Shown here piece after piece: positions 14,662-23,461 of a stretch of 24,787 bases of DNA. Every line of letters starts with the position of its first letter. Within the stretch, counting starts at the first letter, position 1. The stretch comes from Desulfovibrionaceae bacterium (GTDB lineage Bacteria > Desulfobacterota > Desulfovibrionia > Desulfovibrionales > Desulfovibrionaceae), in contig WRHT01000003.1 in the NCBI GenBank assembly GCA_009783115.1, positions 1 to 24,787 on the forward strand, given 5' to 3'. The translations under genes and the position numbers were made by a program. The notes below the pieces were generated by a model. It worked only from the letters and a program-made list of their open reading frames with translations. It did not search any database and was not told where the DNA came from.

Positions 14662-16053
14662 TCACAAGCCCAAACTTTTCAGTTTACGGTGCAGGTAGCT
14701 GCGCTCCAGTCCCACGGTTTCGGCCATTTTACTGACATTGCCGCCGAACTCCCGCAGTTTTGCCGCCAGGTAACGGGCTTCAAAGGCGTTCCTGGCCGCC
14801 TTGAAATCATTGCCGTAAAGCGCGGCGTCCCGCCCGGGTTCCGGGATGGATTCCGGGGCGGGCGGAAGAGGGACGCCGCTCATTTCCGGTGGCAGATCCC
14901 CGGCTCCCAGCTCTTTCCCGCTATGCAGGATCAACATGCGCTCCACGAAGTTGCGCAATTCGCGCACATTGCCGGGCCAGCGATAATGCAGCAAAATCTG
15001 TCTAGCGGCGGCATCAAAGCTGATGGGCTTCAGGGCATAATCCTGCCCCAGACGACGGAGAAAATGGTCCAGCATCGGCAGGATGTCTTCGCTCCTCTCC
15101 CGCAGGGGCGGCAGATGCAGGGGAAAAACGCGCAGGCGGTAGTAGAGATCCTCGCGGAACTGCCCGGCGCTTATGCCCTGTTCCAAATTTTTGTTGGTGG
15201 CGGCGATGACCCTTACATCCACGCTGATGGTTTTATTGCCGCCTACCCGTTCAAAGGTCTGTTCCTGGAGCAGGCGCAGGATCTTGGCCTGGGTTTTCAG
15301 ACTCATGTCGCCGATTTCGTCCAGGAAAAGCGTGCCCCGGTGAGCCAGCTCAAATTTGCCGGCCTTGGCGTTTTCCGCGCCGGTAAAGGCCCCTTTTTCA
15401 TGGCCGAAGAGTTCGCTCTCGATCAGTTCCTCAGGAATGGCCGCGCAGTTCACCGCCACCAGGGGCTTGCCGGCCCGCCGGCTGAGCGCGTGGATGTAAC
15501 GGGAGGCGATTTCCTTGCCGGTGCCGTTTTCCCCGGTGAGCAGCACCCAGCTATCCAGGGGGGCCACCTTGTCCATGATCGCGCGCACAGCGCGCATGGG
15601 AGCGGATTGCCCCAGAAGTTCCTCAGTCTGGCGGGAGGGGAGGAAAAGGCGCAAGGCCTGATTTTCACGCTGCAAGGCCACGAATTCCAGGGAACGGCTC
15701 ACGGCGATGAGCACTTTTTCAAGGGAAAGGGGTTTTTCGATAAGATCATGGGCCCCGTGTTTGATGGCCGCCACCGCGTGCTCAATGGTGGCGTGCCCGG
15801 AAATCATGAGCACGGGAAGCTGGGGGGAGGCCAGATGGATCTTTTCCAGCACCTGGAGGCCGTCCTGGCCGGGAAGCCAGATATCCAGAAGCACCAGGCT
15901 GATTTCCTTTTGCTGGAGCAGGGCCAGCCCTTCCTCGCCGCTGCCCGCCTCCAGCACGGCATAGCCTTCATCCTCCAGGATGCCGCGCAAGGAAAAGCGG
16001 ATGCCTTCCTCGTCATCCACTATGAGGATAACGGCCGGAAGCTCGGTCTTCAT
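14662..16053 (-). CDS. Sigma-54-dependent response regulator (NtrC/NtrX type)
   Basis: A 463-residue activator with three domains. The receiver domain (about 8-125) has phospho-acceptor Asp57 ([11 protein letters not shown]) and Lys107. The AAA+ domain (about 145-375) has Walker A GENGTGKE (174-181), the sigma-54 contact loop GAFTGA (221-226), Walker [10 protein letters not shown] (242-250) and the arginine-containing [14 protein letters not shown]. The C-terminal Fis-type helix-turn-helix is [21 protein letters not shown], which is NtrX-like. The protein should activate sigma-54 promoters when phosphorylated. Its start overlaps the stop of the sensor gene (ATGA), so the two are a coupled pair. 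The target genes are unknown; no sigma-54 site was confirmed nearby. Confidence 0.95.
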   Translation of the reverse strand: MKTELPAVILIVDDEEGIRFSLRGILEDEGYAVLEAGSGEEGLALLQQKEISLVLLDIWLPGQDGLQVLEKIHLASPQLPVLMISGHATIEHAVAAIKHGAHDLIEKPLSLEKVLIAVSRSLEFVALQRENQALRLFLPSRQTEELLGQSAPMRAVRAIMDKVAPLDSWVLLTGENGTGKEIASRYIHALSRRAGKPLVAVNCAAIPEELIESELFGHEKGAFTGAENAKAGKFELAHRGTLFLDEIGDMSLKTQAKILRLLQEQTFERVGGNKTISVDVRVIAATNKNLEQGISAGQFREDLYYRLRVFPLHLPPLRERSEDILPMLDHFLRRLGQDYALKPISFDAAARQILLHYRWPGNVRELRNFVERMLILHSGKELGAGDLPPEMSGVPLPPAPESIPEPGRDAALYGNDFKAARNAFEARYLAAKLREFGGNVSKMAETVGLERSYLHRKLKSLGL

Positions 16054-17957
16054 TTCACGATCGGCAGACGCCAGGTTACCCCGGCTCCGCCCCTGCTCCC
16101 CAGATACAGTCCGGGTATGCCTTCAACCGCCGCCAAATCCAGCAGAGATGCGTACGGCAGTTTCCCCTCGCTCCCGGCCTCGGGCGGCACGGCCTCACTC
16201 CTCCACAATTCCAGCATGGGCAGAGCCTCAGGCCGGACATCGCCGCAAAACAGGTTAAACACGCCATACCCCCTGTCCTCGCCCTGGACCAGATCCATAC
16301 TGTGCCGTCCTTCCCCGGCCCCAGCCAACAAGATCTCCGCCCACTCCGCCAAGCCCTGCCCGATGGACGAATCAACGGCCAGGAGCAGCTCCGGCTGCTG
16401 GAGGCGCGTACTCAGAAGCACCCGCTCTCCCAGAGAAGCGGCTATGGCCGCCTCCGCCCTCTCCAGCAGCAAAGAGGCCGGGGAGCCTTCCGGCGGAACC
16501 GGCCTACGGACGAAAACCGCCCCGGAACCGGCGGCCTCCGCCGCAGCCCGGCTGAACAGATTGTAAGCGCGTCCGGCCAACAGATTGACGGTGATGTCGT
16601 CAATAAACACCGCCAGCATATCGTTACGGGAAAAAAAACGCGGGGAGAGGCGATCATAGTGCGGCCCCAAGGCGCTCCAGCGCAGCATCAGGCTGTCTTC
16701 CCCCCTGCCTTCTTCCAGGACCTTGGCCAGGAAAGGCATGATGGACGTCAGTTGCACCTCGAATTTTTTGTAATGCTGGCCGATCACCTGGGATCTGGCA
16801 AGGTTGAAACGCTGCTCGGCCTTTTTGTTCCAGACATAGATCCGGCCGCCGCTCTCCATGCAGAAAAGAATGCTCTGGGATATATCGGAGAGCTGCCCCA
16901 GACGCATCTCGGCCGCGGACAATTCCACCTGCAGCACGGAAAGCTGCTCATCCAGCTCGTTTTCCCGCCGCTGGGAGCGCACCAAATCGGTAATATCCTG
17001 CTGCACCATAGCCACCCCTATAATCTGGTCCAGGGGGGTGAGCATGGGTTGGAAGTGCAGGTTAAGCCAACGGGTTTCACCCCAGGAAGTATGGTACTCG
17101 TAATTATAAATGTCGGCCTCCTGCTTGTTGAAGGCCTGGCGCACCGCCCGCTCCACATCGGAATCCTGCAGGAAGGGGTCTTGCAGGATGTTGAAACGCC
17201 TGGTTTCGGGCAGGAAGTTTCCCCAGGCGGATCTCCAGGCGGTATTGGCAAGATTGATCTGCCCCATGGAGTTGAACATGGCTATGCCCAGAGGAGTGCG
17301 TTCCAGGAGGATGCGGGACTGCTGTTCCTGCTCTTCCAGAGCCTGCTGGGTATACTTCAGGGTGTCCACATCCTCGAACAGCAGCAAGACGGTTTCTTTT
17401 TCCTCCCAGATGGTTTTATGCACGCTGCAGATAACCCAGCGCATGTCGCCGAGATTGGTAGAGAGGCGTAGGGTGCTGCGCGTAAGCCCGGAGAAGGGCT
17501 GGGTCTGTCCATTGTCGTCCAGGCGCAGCAGGGCCGCGTCTTCCGGATTGATATAGCGGCTCAGGCGCGAGCCGACGAGGTCGCTCTCCTGCCCACCCAG
17601 CATATAAGCCAGCGCTGGATTGACATAAACCAAACGCCCGTTTTGCAGCAGGGCTATCCCTTCATGTTGCGTGGCCGCCAGACTGGCCAGGGTAAAGCGC
17701 TCATCCGGCTGGCCCAGAAAATTCACCGCTTCTTCGGATAAGCGGCCTTTGGCCAAGGCGTTTTCCAGCTCTTCATGGATATCATGGGCCTGCCGTATTC
17801 CGGCAAAAAGAGCGAGAACCGCCAGCAGCGCGGCTATAAACAGCCATTGGCCGCCGAGCAGCTCCACATTGTAAACCGTCACGCAAGCCATGGCTCCGGA
17901 CATTACAATCAGCATGAAGGACGGAAAATACCTGGCCAGCGCCTTGCCATGTTTCAT
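16050..17957 (-). CDS. Membrane PAS-domain sensor with degenerate histidine-kinase C-terminus
   Basis: A 635-residue protein with two membrane helices at the N-terminus (about 12-31 and 36-53). Three PAS-like regions follow, near 90-200 (GRLVYVNPALAYMLG), 215-330 (GIAMFNSMGQINLANTAW) and 355-460 (GGRIYVWNKKAEQRF), with a coiled coil near 330-355. The end (VTWRLPIVK) resembles the last strand of a HATPase domain. However, I see no H-box with a phospho-acceptor histidine and no intact N, G1 or G2 boxes in the last ~150 residues. The position matches DNDPLEQ-type N-boxes only loosely (VDSSIGQGLAEWAEILL). It overlaps the response regulator gene, so it is surely its sensor partner. Either activity is unusual or phosphate comes from elsewhere. 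Confidence 0.82.
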   Translation of the reverse strand: MKHGKALARYFPSFMLIVMSGAMACVTVYNVELLGGQWLFIAALLAVLALFAGIRQAHDIHEELENALAKGRLSEEAVNFLGQPDERFTLASLAATQHEGIALLQNGRLVYVNPALAYMLGGQESDLVGSRLSRYINPEDAALLRLDDNGQTQPFSGLTRSTLRLSTNLGDMRWVICSVHKTIWEEKETVLLLFEDVDTLKYTQQALEEQEQQSRILLERTPLGIAMFNSMGQINLANTAWRSAWGNFLPETRRFNILQDPFLQDSDVERAVRQAFNKQEADIYNYEYHTSWGETRWLNLHFQPMLTPLDQIIGVAMVQQDITDLVRSQRRENELDEQLSVLQVELSAAEMRLGQLSDISQSILFCMESGGRIYVWNKKAEQRFNLARSQVIGQHYKKFEVQLTSIMPFLAKVLEEGRGEDSLMLRWSALGPHYDRLSPRFFSRNDMLAVFIDDITVNLLAGRAYNLFSRAAAEAAGSGAVFVRRPVPPEGSPASLLLERAEAAIAASLGERVLLSTRLQQPELLLAVDSSIGQGLAEWAEILLAGAGEGRHSMDLVQGEDRGYGVFNLFCGDVRPEALPMLELWRSEAVPPEAGSEGKLPYASLLDLAAVEGIPGLYLGSRGGAGVTWRLPIVK

Positions 17958-18028
17958 CGGATAAATATATGTGTTATGCCGCAGCTTAACAAGACCTTTA
18001 CCCGGAAAAAAAAGGACCTCGGCATGCC

Positions 18029-19015
18029 ATGCACTGGTTGCTCTTTCGTTTAAGCTCTCTTGGCGATGTGGCGTTGACCAGCGGCCCCATGCGCTACTGG
18101 CATGAACGCCTGGGCTGGGAATTCACGGTGCTGACCAGGAAAATTTTTGCCCCGCTTTTTACACGCCACCCGGCCGTACGCGAGGTGATCAGCCCCCAGG
18201 ACCATGACCTGGCAACGGGGTGGCCTGGCTTCTGCCGCTCCTTGGCCGCCGCTTACCAGGGCAGCGGCCTGATGGACCTGCACGGCAACTGGCGATCCCG
18301 CCTTTTGAGCTGTTTCTGGCGCGGCCCGGTACGGCGATACCCCAAACAAGGATTAGCGCGACGCCTCTTCCTATTGCATAAAAGCCCCGGACTGTCCGCC
18401 CGCCTGCGCGCCCATTCCGTTCCCCAGCGCTATCTCCTGGCCGCCCAACCCGTCCCCCCTCTTCCGGGAGAACTGCGTCCGGCAATCTATTTGCAACCCG
18501 AAGAACGCGCCCTGGCTAAAGAAAAACTACGGGCGGCCCGGACGGACGGACGAGGTGGAGCGCCCGTGGCCATACACCCTTACGCCGCCCACCCGCTCAA
18601 GACCTGGCCCCCTGACTACTGGCGAACCCTGGCGGAAAAACTGGACGCCGCAGGCCGAAGCTGGTTTGTGGTCGGCCGCGGTCCAGGGCTTTTTCCAGGG
18701 GAGGCGCGCGATTTTTCCAACCGGACGGACCTGCGCGAACTCTGCGCCTTGCTGGGCGAGGCCGAAATCCTGATCAGCGGCGATTCCGGACCCATGCACC
18801 TGGCCACGGCCGTGGATACGCCGGTGCTCGCCCTCTTCGGCCCCACCACGGTGGAATGGGGCTTTTTCCCCACCGGGGCAAAAGACCTGGCTCTGGAAAA
18901 AGAACTGCCCTGCCGGCCCTGTTCCATGCACGGCAGGGCGCGTTGCCCAAGAGACGGACTCTGCCTGCTCTCCATCACCCCGGAAGAAGTTACCGGACTT
19001 CTGGAAAAGCCGTAA
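18029..19015 (+). CDS. Glycosyltransferase family 9 (ADP-heptose:LPS heptosyltransferase type)
   Basis: A 328-residue protein with the family N-terminus LLFRLSSLGDVALTSGPMRYW, where the conserved SLGD acts in catalysis. The C-terminal donor-site block is ILISGDSGPMHLATAVDTPVLALFGPTT, with HPYAAHPLKTWPPDYW before it. These enzymes add heptose from ADP-heptose to the lipopolysaccharide core at the inner face of the inner membrane. The four cysteines near the C-terminus (CRPCSMHGRARCPRDGLC) resemble the Cys-rich end often seen in Desulfovibrio relatives. The ATG at 18029 has AAAGGA upstream. It is divergent from the sensor gene and convergent with htpG. Which heptose it adds is unknown, so no symbol is given. 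Confidence 0.9.
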   Translation: MHWLLFRLSSLGDVALTSGPMRYWHERLGWEFTVLTRKIFAPLFTRHPAVREVISPQDHDLATGWPGFCRSLAAAYQGSGLMDLHGNWRSRLLSCFWRGPVRRYPKQGLARRLFLLHKSPGLSARLRAHSVPQRYLLAAQPVPPLPGELRPAIYLQPEERALAKEKLRAARTDGRGGAPVAIHPYAAHPLKTWPPDYWRTLAEKLDAAGRSWFVVGRGPGLFPGEARDFSNRTDLRELCALLGEAEILISGDSGPMHLATAVDTPVLALFGPTTVEWGFFPTGAKDLALEKELPCRPCSMHGRARCPRDGLCLLSITPEEVTGLLEKP

Positions 19016-19031
19016 AAGAATCAGGCGCGCA

Positions 19032-21011
19032 TCAAATTTTCAGCAGATCCGCATACCAGGACAAGGCCTTGTCCATGAGGCGAAGGGAACGATCCGCCAT
19101 CAGCCCGGCATCATTCACGCAGCCGTCCAGGAGCAGGACATTGTCGAACAGGCCGCGCACCAGTTCCGGAATCAGGGGGTTTCCGGAATCGTGCCTGTAA
19201 ATGCGCAGCAAAGCGCGCAGAAGGCTGTGTTCCGGATTGATTTCCAGAATCTTGGGCGTCACGGCCTCATCTTTCTGCATGACCTTGAGGAGTTTCTCCA
19301 TAGAAGAACTGAGCCCATCCGGGGAAACCAGCACCGCCGGACTCCCGGCCAGGCGATCCGAAAGACGCACCTCCTGGATTTGTTCCCCGAGGACGGCGCG
19401 GATTTTCTCCACCAGTTGCCCCAGATCGGTCTTTTCACTATCCGTCAGGGCCTGGACCGCGGAGATCTCCTCCTCCCCGGTGTCCGCAAAAGGTTCCAGG
19501 TCCTTGGCCTCAGCCCGTTCCACGGACTTAAAGGTCAAGTCCTTATATTTGCCCAAGCTTTCCAGGGCGAATTCATCCACCGGCTCAAGCAGGTAAAGCA
19601 CCTCCAGCCCCTTACGGCGAAAACGCGACAAATGCGGATTGACCCTGGCCGCCTCTAGTGACGGGGCGGCCAGATGCCATATGTCTTTCTGCTCCGGCTT
19701 TACCCGGTCAACGTATTCATCCAGGCCCACGATGCCCCCTTCGGAGGAAGAAGAGGCGAAACGCAGCAGGGGGGCGGCCTTTTCCCGGTTCAGATAATCG
19801 TTAAAGACAAACTTAAAATACTTTCCGTGCAGCTTCCAGAAAGAGGCGTACTTGTCCTTATCCTCCAGAGCCATCTTTTCCAGGTGCCCGAGGATCTGCT
19901 TGACCACGGTCTGGGAAATTTTGCGCAGCACGGTATTTTCCTGCAAGGTTTCACGGGAAATATTCAGGGGCAGATCCTCGGTGTCCACCACCCCCTTGAG
20001 AAATCCCAGGTACTGGGGAAGCAGCTCCTTATTGCCGCGCTCGATAAGCACCCTGCTGGCATAAAGATCCGGCCCCCAGCGATCCTGCTGATGGCTGAAG
20101 AGATCCTGGGCAACGGCGGGAATGAAGATGAGGGCGTTGAACTGCACCGGAGCGTCCACCGAGAGATGAATCGAATCCAGAGGCGGCGTTTCGTCATAGG
20201 TGAGATACTTGTAAAACTCGTGGTACTGTTCCGGGGTGATGGAAAATTTCGGCTCCCGCCAGAGGGCCGGGGTGGTGTTAATTCTCTCGCCTTCAAGAAA
20301 AATTGGAAAGGACAAGAAATTTGAGTGTTTGCGGATAATGGATTCCAGGCGGCGCTTTTCCAAAAATTCTTTGGCGTCCGCCTTAATCCTGGCCCGGATG
20401 ACCGTTCCCCGGCTGCACAGGGCGGCCTCTTCCCCTTCCGGAGGGCGGACGCTGAAACCTCCACCGCCGTCAGAGGCCCAGACATGCGGAGCTTCATCTC
20501 CCTGCGCCGGCACGGAAATGACCTCCACGGCGTCAGCGGCCATGAATATCGAATAAAACCCCACCCCGAAGCGCCCGATAAGACGCGCGGCCAAGGCTTC
20601 CTCCGGAGCCGGGGCGTCCTGCGCCGGAGCCGGGGCATCCTGTGGAGGAGCGCCCTCCGGGGTTTTTCCGCCAGCCTCGCCCATCTCCCGCGCGAAACGC
20701 TCGGAACCGGACTTGGCGATGGTCCCCAGGTTGTCAATAAGCTCCTTCTCGGTCATGCCCAGGCCGGTATCGGCAATCTGGAGCAACCCTTTTTCCTGAT
20801 CCACGCTGATCCGGATTTCCAGGGGCAGATCTCCGGCGCGTACGCTCTCGCCCTTATTTTGCAGGAAACGCAGTTTATCCAGGGCATCCGAGGCATTGGA
20901 CAAAAGCTCGCGCAAAAAAATCTCCCGGTTGGTGTATAGGGAATGGGTCAGGATATTAAGAACCTTTTTAGTTTCCGCCTTGAATTTATGCGTTCTGACA
21001 TTATCGGCCAT
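19032..21011 (-). CDS. htpG: Molecular chaperone HtpG (Hsp90)
   Basis: A 659-residue bacterial Hsp90, an ATP-dependent cytoplasmic dimeric chaperone. The N-terminal ATPase has TNREIFLRELLSNASDALDK (27-46), DTGLGM (81-86), NLGTIAKSG (94-102) and GRFGVGFYS (146-154). The middle domain has SRETLQENTVLRKI and the C-terminal domain runs to the end. The start at MADNVRTHKFKAETKK has GGAG seven bases upstream; the longer open frame to 21194 has no family match. Unusual is an Ala/Pro/Gly-rich insertion of about 30 residues (111-140, with QDAPAPA repeated) between NLGTIAKSGSERF and the FGVGFYS loop, right at the ATP lid. It lies convergent with the glycosyltransferase gene. Confidence 0.97.
   Translation of the reverse strand: MADNVRTHKFKAETKKVLNILTHSLYTNREIFLRELLSNASDALDKLRFLQNKGESVRAGDLPLEIRISVDQEKGLLQIADTGLGMTEKELIDNLGTIAKSGSERFAREMGEAGGKTPEGAPPQDAPAPAQDAPAPEEALAARLIGRFGVGFYSIFMAADAVEVISVPAQGDEAPHVWASDGGGGFSVRPPEGEEAALCSRGTVIRARIKADAKEFLEKRRLESIIRKHSNFLSFPIFLEGERINTTPALWREPKFSITPEQYHEFYKYLTYDETPPLDSIHLSVDAPVQFNALIFIPAVAQDLFSHQQDRWGPDLYASRVLIERGNKELLPQYLGFLKGVVDTEDLPLNISRETLQENTVLRKISQTVVKQILGHLEKMALEDKDKYASFWKLHGKYFKFVFNDYLNREKAAPLLRFASSSSEGGIVGLDEYVDRVKPEQKDIWHLAAPSLEAARVNPHLSRFRRKGLEVLYLLEPVDEFALESLGKYKDLTFKSVERAEAKDLEPFADTGEEEISAVQALTDSEKTDLGQLVEKIRAVLGEQIQEVRLSDRLAGSPAVLVSPDGLSSSMEKLLKVMQKDEAVTPKILEINPEHSLLRALLRIYRHDSGNPLIPELVRGLFDNVLLLDGCVNDAGLMADRSLRLMDKALSWYADLLKI
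20603..20642 (-). repeat. 21-bp tandem repeat inside htpG
   Basis: Two copies of a 19-base core (20603-20621 and 20624-20642, one mismatch) at a 21-base period, encoding the repeated APAQDAP-type segment in the ATP lid insertion. It is in frame, so it changes length without breaking the gene. Confidence 0.8.
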
Positions 21012-21201
21012 AAGTTTGCTCCATGAGACTGCGTTCCAGCCGCCGGAAGAAACGCCGCAACAGGCGAAACGGGGCGGCCTGTTCAGCAGAGGTAAAACAG
21101 AATCTCCCGGCGTCAAGGGATCCCGCACCGCTTTGCTTGCGGCCTTGAGCCGCCGGCACGGGATTTTCAGCAAAACTGGCGGGAGCGCAGTCATTTTTTC
21201 T

Positions 21202-21231
21202 TTGGTATTTTGTTAAAACCTGTTATATGCT
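21202..21231 (+). promoter_or_regulatory. Possible sigma-70 promoter of the cytochrome c3 gene
   Basis: TTGGTA (21202-21207) followed after 18 bases by TATGCT (21226-21231), or after 16 bases by TATATG. It lies about 40 bases before the ATG in a T/A-rich gap, with AAGGAG just before the start codon. The match is only moderate. Confidence 0.35.
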
Positions 21232-21270
21232 CCCTAATAATTCTTTTTTAATGAAGGAGAACTCGTTGCC

Positions 21271-21684
21271 ATGAAAACCATTTTCTCATGCTTCCTGGGC
21301 GCATTGCTGGTCCTTGGCCTGGCCGCCGTTGCCTCTCCGGCCGCGGATCGCCCGGAGGCGCCCGCAGACGGGCTGAAACTCTCCTTGCTGAAAAAAGAGG
21401 TGGTATTCAACCATTCCACCCATGACAAGGATATGGCTTGCGTGGACTGCCATCATCCGGTGGAGGACAAGGAAGAGGATTACCGCCCCTGCTCCACCTC
21501 CGGCTGCCATGACAACCTGGATCCTAAGGATAAGAGCGTCAATTCTCTATACCAGGCATTTCACAAGGCCAAGGGAACCAAGTTCAAGACCTGCGTTTCC
21601 TGCCACATTGAAAAGGCCGGCAGCGACAAGGATCTGAAAAAAGAACTCGCCGGATGCAAGAACTCCAAGTGTCATCCGGATTGA
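21271..21684 (+). CDS. cycA: Tetraheme cytochrome c3 (class I), periplasmic
   Basis: A 137-residue precursor with a Sec signal peptide ([24 protein letters not shown], cut near residue 24). The mature protein has four c-type heme sites in the class I order: CVDCH (57-61), CSTSGCH (74-80), CVSCH (108-112) and CKNSKCH (129-135). The second and fourth use four spacer residues as in Desulfovibrio cytochrome c3. Histidines at 48, 51, 62 and 98 are in the places of the distal ligands ([23 protein letters not shown]). It carries electrons from periplasmic hydrogenases to membrane complexes. AAGGAG stands before the start. It is a strong marker for the host lineage. Confidence 0.97.
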   Translation: MKTIFSCFLGALLVLGLAAVASPAADRPEAPADGLKLSLLKKEVVFNHSTHDKDMACVDCHHPVEDKEEDYRPCSTSGCHDNLDPKDKSVNSLYQAFHKAKGTKFKTCVSCHIEKAGSDKDLKKELAGCKNSKCHPD

Positions 21685-21833
21685 GCGCCTTGCGCGTCTG
21701 AGATTGTTGTTTAAGGCGGTCCGCCGCTGTGAAGCGCTTAACGGGCGCGCCTTTACAGGCTTCTGGACCCGGTTCTCCGTTGGTCCATCCCTGGAATGTT
21801 TCAGATCCCTGGGCAAGGTAAGGATCTTCCACG

Positions 21834-23402
21834 ATGGTTGATGAAGAAGTCATTGAATTAACTGAAATTATCACGCCAGGCAAAATGGCTTCCCCGGCTG
21901 TGTCCGGCGGAAATACCGATTCCGACGCCTTTTTAAGCCGGGATAAAGAGGGGACAGGCGGCGCCCAAGACGCTTCCGCCGCCGTAACGGCTAAGTTCGA
22001 AGCCGTTGAAAAAGGCGACTTTGAATCTTTTTTGCGCGAGGAAGAAGAACGGGGCAACGATTCCCGCTGGAACGCTCCGGCGGAAACCTCCGCTGACGCC
22101 CGGCCTTCGGTTGAACCAGCTCCCGCCGCCAAGGCGGCGCAGGGAATCGAAAGCGTTGAAAAGGATGATTTTGAATCTTTTCTGCGCCAGGAGGAAACGA
22201 GAGTTTCCGAGACCAGGAACGCGCCCGGCGACGCCAAGCCGATGCCGGCACAAGCGGCTCCCCGCCCCGCCCCCAAGGCTCCTGAAAAACCCATTGCCGC
22301 GCCCATTGCCAATCCCACTACCACGGATCATCTGGTCAATCCCGATGAAAAACTGGAGCTGCCGCCATTTTCCGAGCTTGACGCCCTGCTGGACGAATTG
22401 GGAGTAAACGACAAAACCTCCGACAAGGGCGCGACGGCAAAGCCGCCTCCAAAAACCGCCCCTGCTCCGGAGGCCGCGCCGCAGCCAGCCGCGCCTCCAC
22501 CTCCCCCCCCAGCTCCAGAGATCCCTGAGGCTGCCGTCCAACCCGAGACTCCGGCCCCAACACCTCCCCCGGCTCCAGCGGCCCCGGAGCCAGCTCAACA
22601 ACCAGCCGCTCCGCCGCCTCCCCCAGCTCCAGAGATCCCGGAAGCTACCGTCCAGCCAAAGCTTCCGGACCCGATCACGGAAGAATTAGACATGGCCGCC
22701 TTGGCCGCCGGAATCGCCGCCGCGCAAAAAGGCATACCGCCAGAAAAGCCGGCCCCCGAGCCCGCGGCCAAACCAGCGCCCACGCCGGTTGCGCCAGAGC
22801 CCGTTCCCACTCCAGAGGCTGCGCTCGAACCCGCGCCCGCGCCGGTTGCGCCAAAGCCCGTTCCCACTCCAGAGGCTGCGCTCGAACCAGCGCCCGCGCC
22901 GGTTGCGCCAAAGCCAGCGCCAGAGGCTCCGGCCAAGCCCACGCCGGTTGCGCCAAAGCCCGTTCCAGCTCCAGAAGCTGCGCCGAAACCAGCGCCCGCG
23001 CCGGCAGCCGTCCAACAGGCCCAAAAAGAGAACGCTACTGACGGTATTGATTTGAACGGCCTGGATACCTTACTGGATTCCGTTCTGGCCGCCGCTCCCA
23101 AAACCACGCCCCCGGCCGCTTCGGCCGCACGCCCGGCCGCGGAAAAGAAACTTCCGGCCTCTCCATACAAAGCCGCGCCGGCCAAGCCCACAATAACGGC
23201 GGAAACGGATAAATCGCGCAAAGAAATGGAGACAGAACTCGCGAACCTGCGCACGGAAATCTCCGCCATGAAAAAAGATTTGGCCGCCGCCCAAAAATCC
23301 TTGGCCGACCTGCATACCAATTTGGAAAAACACGCCGCCGCCGCCGCCGCCAAGGTGCTCCGCGCCGAAATAGCGGCTCTGCGGGTTGAGCTTGATTCCT
23401 GA
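21834..23402 (+). CDS. Pro/Ala-rich modular protein with short repeated motifs and a C-terminal coiled coil
   Basis: A 522-residue protein of no recognised family, without signal peptide or membrane segment. The N-terminus is acidic (EEVIELTEIITPG). Two similar units follow: VEKGDFESFLREEEER (58-73) and VEKDDFESFLRQEETR (108-123). LPPFSELDALLDELGV (about 176-191) and later GIDLNGLDTLLDSVLA (about 403-418) are two further related short motifs. Between them is a long Pro/Ala-rich linker with tandem repeats, including PAPVAPKPVPTPEAALEPA. Residues ~460-520 form a heptad-like coiled coil (TELANLRTEISAMKKDL). The layout suggests a scaffold with linear docking motifs on a disordered chain. AAGGATC precedes the ATG. 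It sits between cytochrome c3 and a polyprenyl synthase. Function unknown. Confidence 0.72.
   Translation: MVDEEVIELTEIITPGKMASPAVSGGNTDSDAFLSRDKEGTGGAQDASAAVTAKFEAVEKGDFESFLREEEERGNDSRWNAPAETSADARPSVEPAPAAKAAQGIESVEKDDFESFLRQEETRVSETRNAPGDAKPMPAQAAPRPAPKAPEKPIAAPIANPTTTDHLVNPDEKLELPPFSELDALLDELGVNDKTSDKGATAKPPPKTAPAPEAAPQPAAPPPPPPAPEIPEAAVQPETPAPTPPPAPAAPEPAQQPAAPPPPPAPEIPEATVQPKLPDPITEELDMAALAAGIAAAQKGIPPEKPAPEPAAKPAPTPVAPEPVPTPEAALEPAPAPVAPKPVPTPEAALEPAPAPVAPKPAPEAPAKPTPVAPKPVPAPEAAPKPAPAPAAVQQAQKENATDGIDLNGLDTLLDSVLAAAPKTTPPAASAARPAAEKKLPASPYKAAPAKPTITAETDKSRKEMETELANLRTEISAMKKDLAAAQKSLADLHTNLEKHAAAAAAKVLRAEIAALRVELDS
22776..22946 (+). repeat. 57-bp tandem repeat in the Pro/Ala-rich gene
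   Basis: Units start at 22776, 22833 and 22890 (57 bases, 19 residues each). The first two are nearly identical and the third is truncated and diverged. They encode PAPVAPKPVPTPEAALEPA. In-frame gain or loss of units would change linker length only. Confidence 0.85.
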
Positions 23403-23461
23403 TTAACCCGCCTTTTCTCCAGGTCAACCAGAATACATAAGCTGAAGCGGCGGAATCATTC

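Noticed and set aside
14689..16566. 625-codon open frame on the plus strand opposite the response regulator and sensor
   Set aside because: It is an antisense shadow of two GC-rich genes with clear domain motifs on the minus strand.
22776..22946. Repeats considered as a CRISPR array
   Set aside because: The units are contiguous, in frame and coding, without unique spacers.
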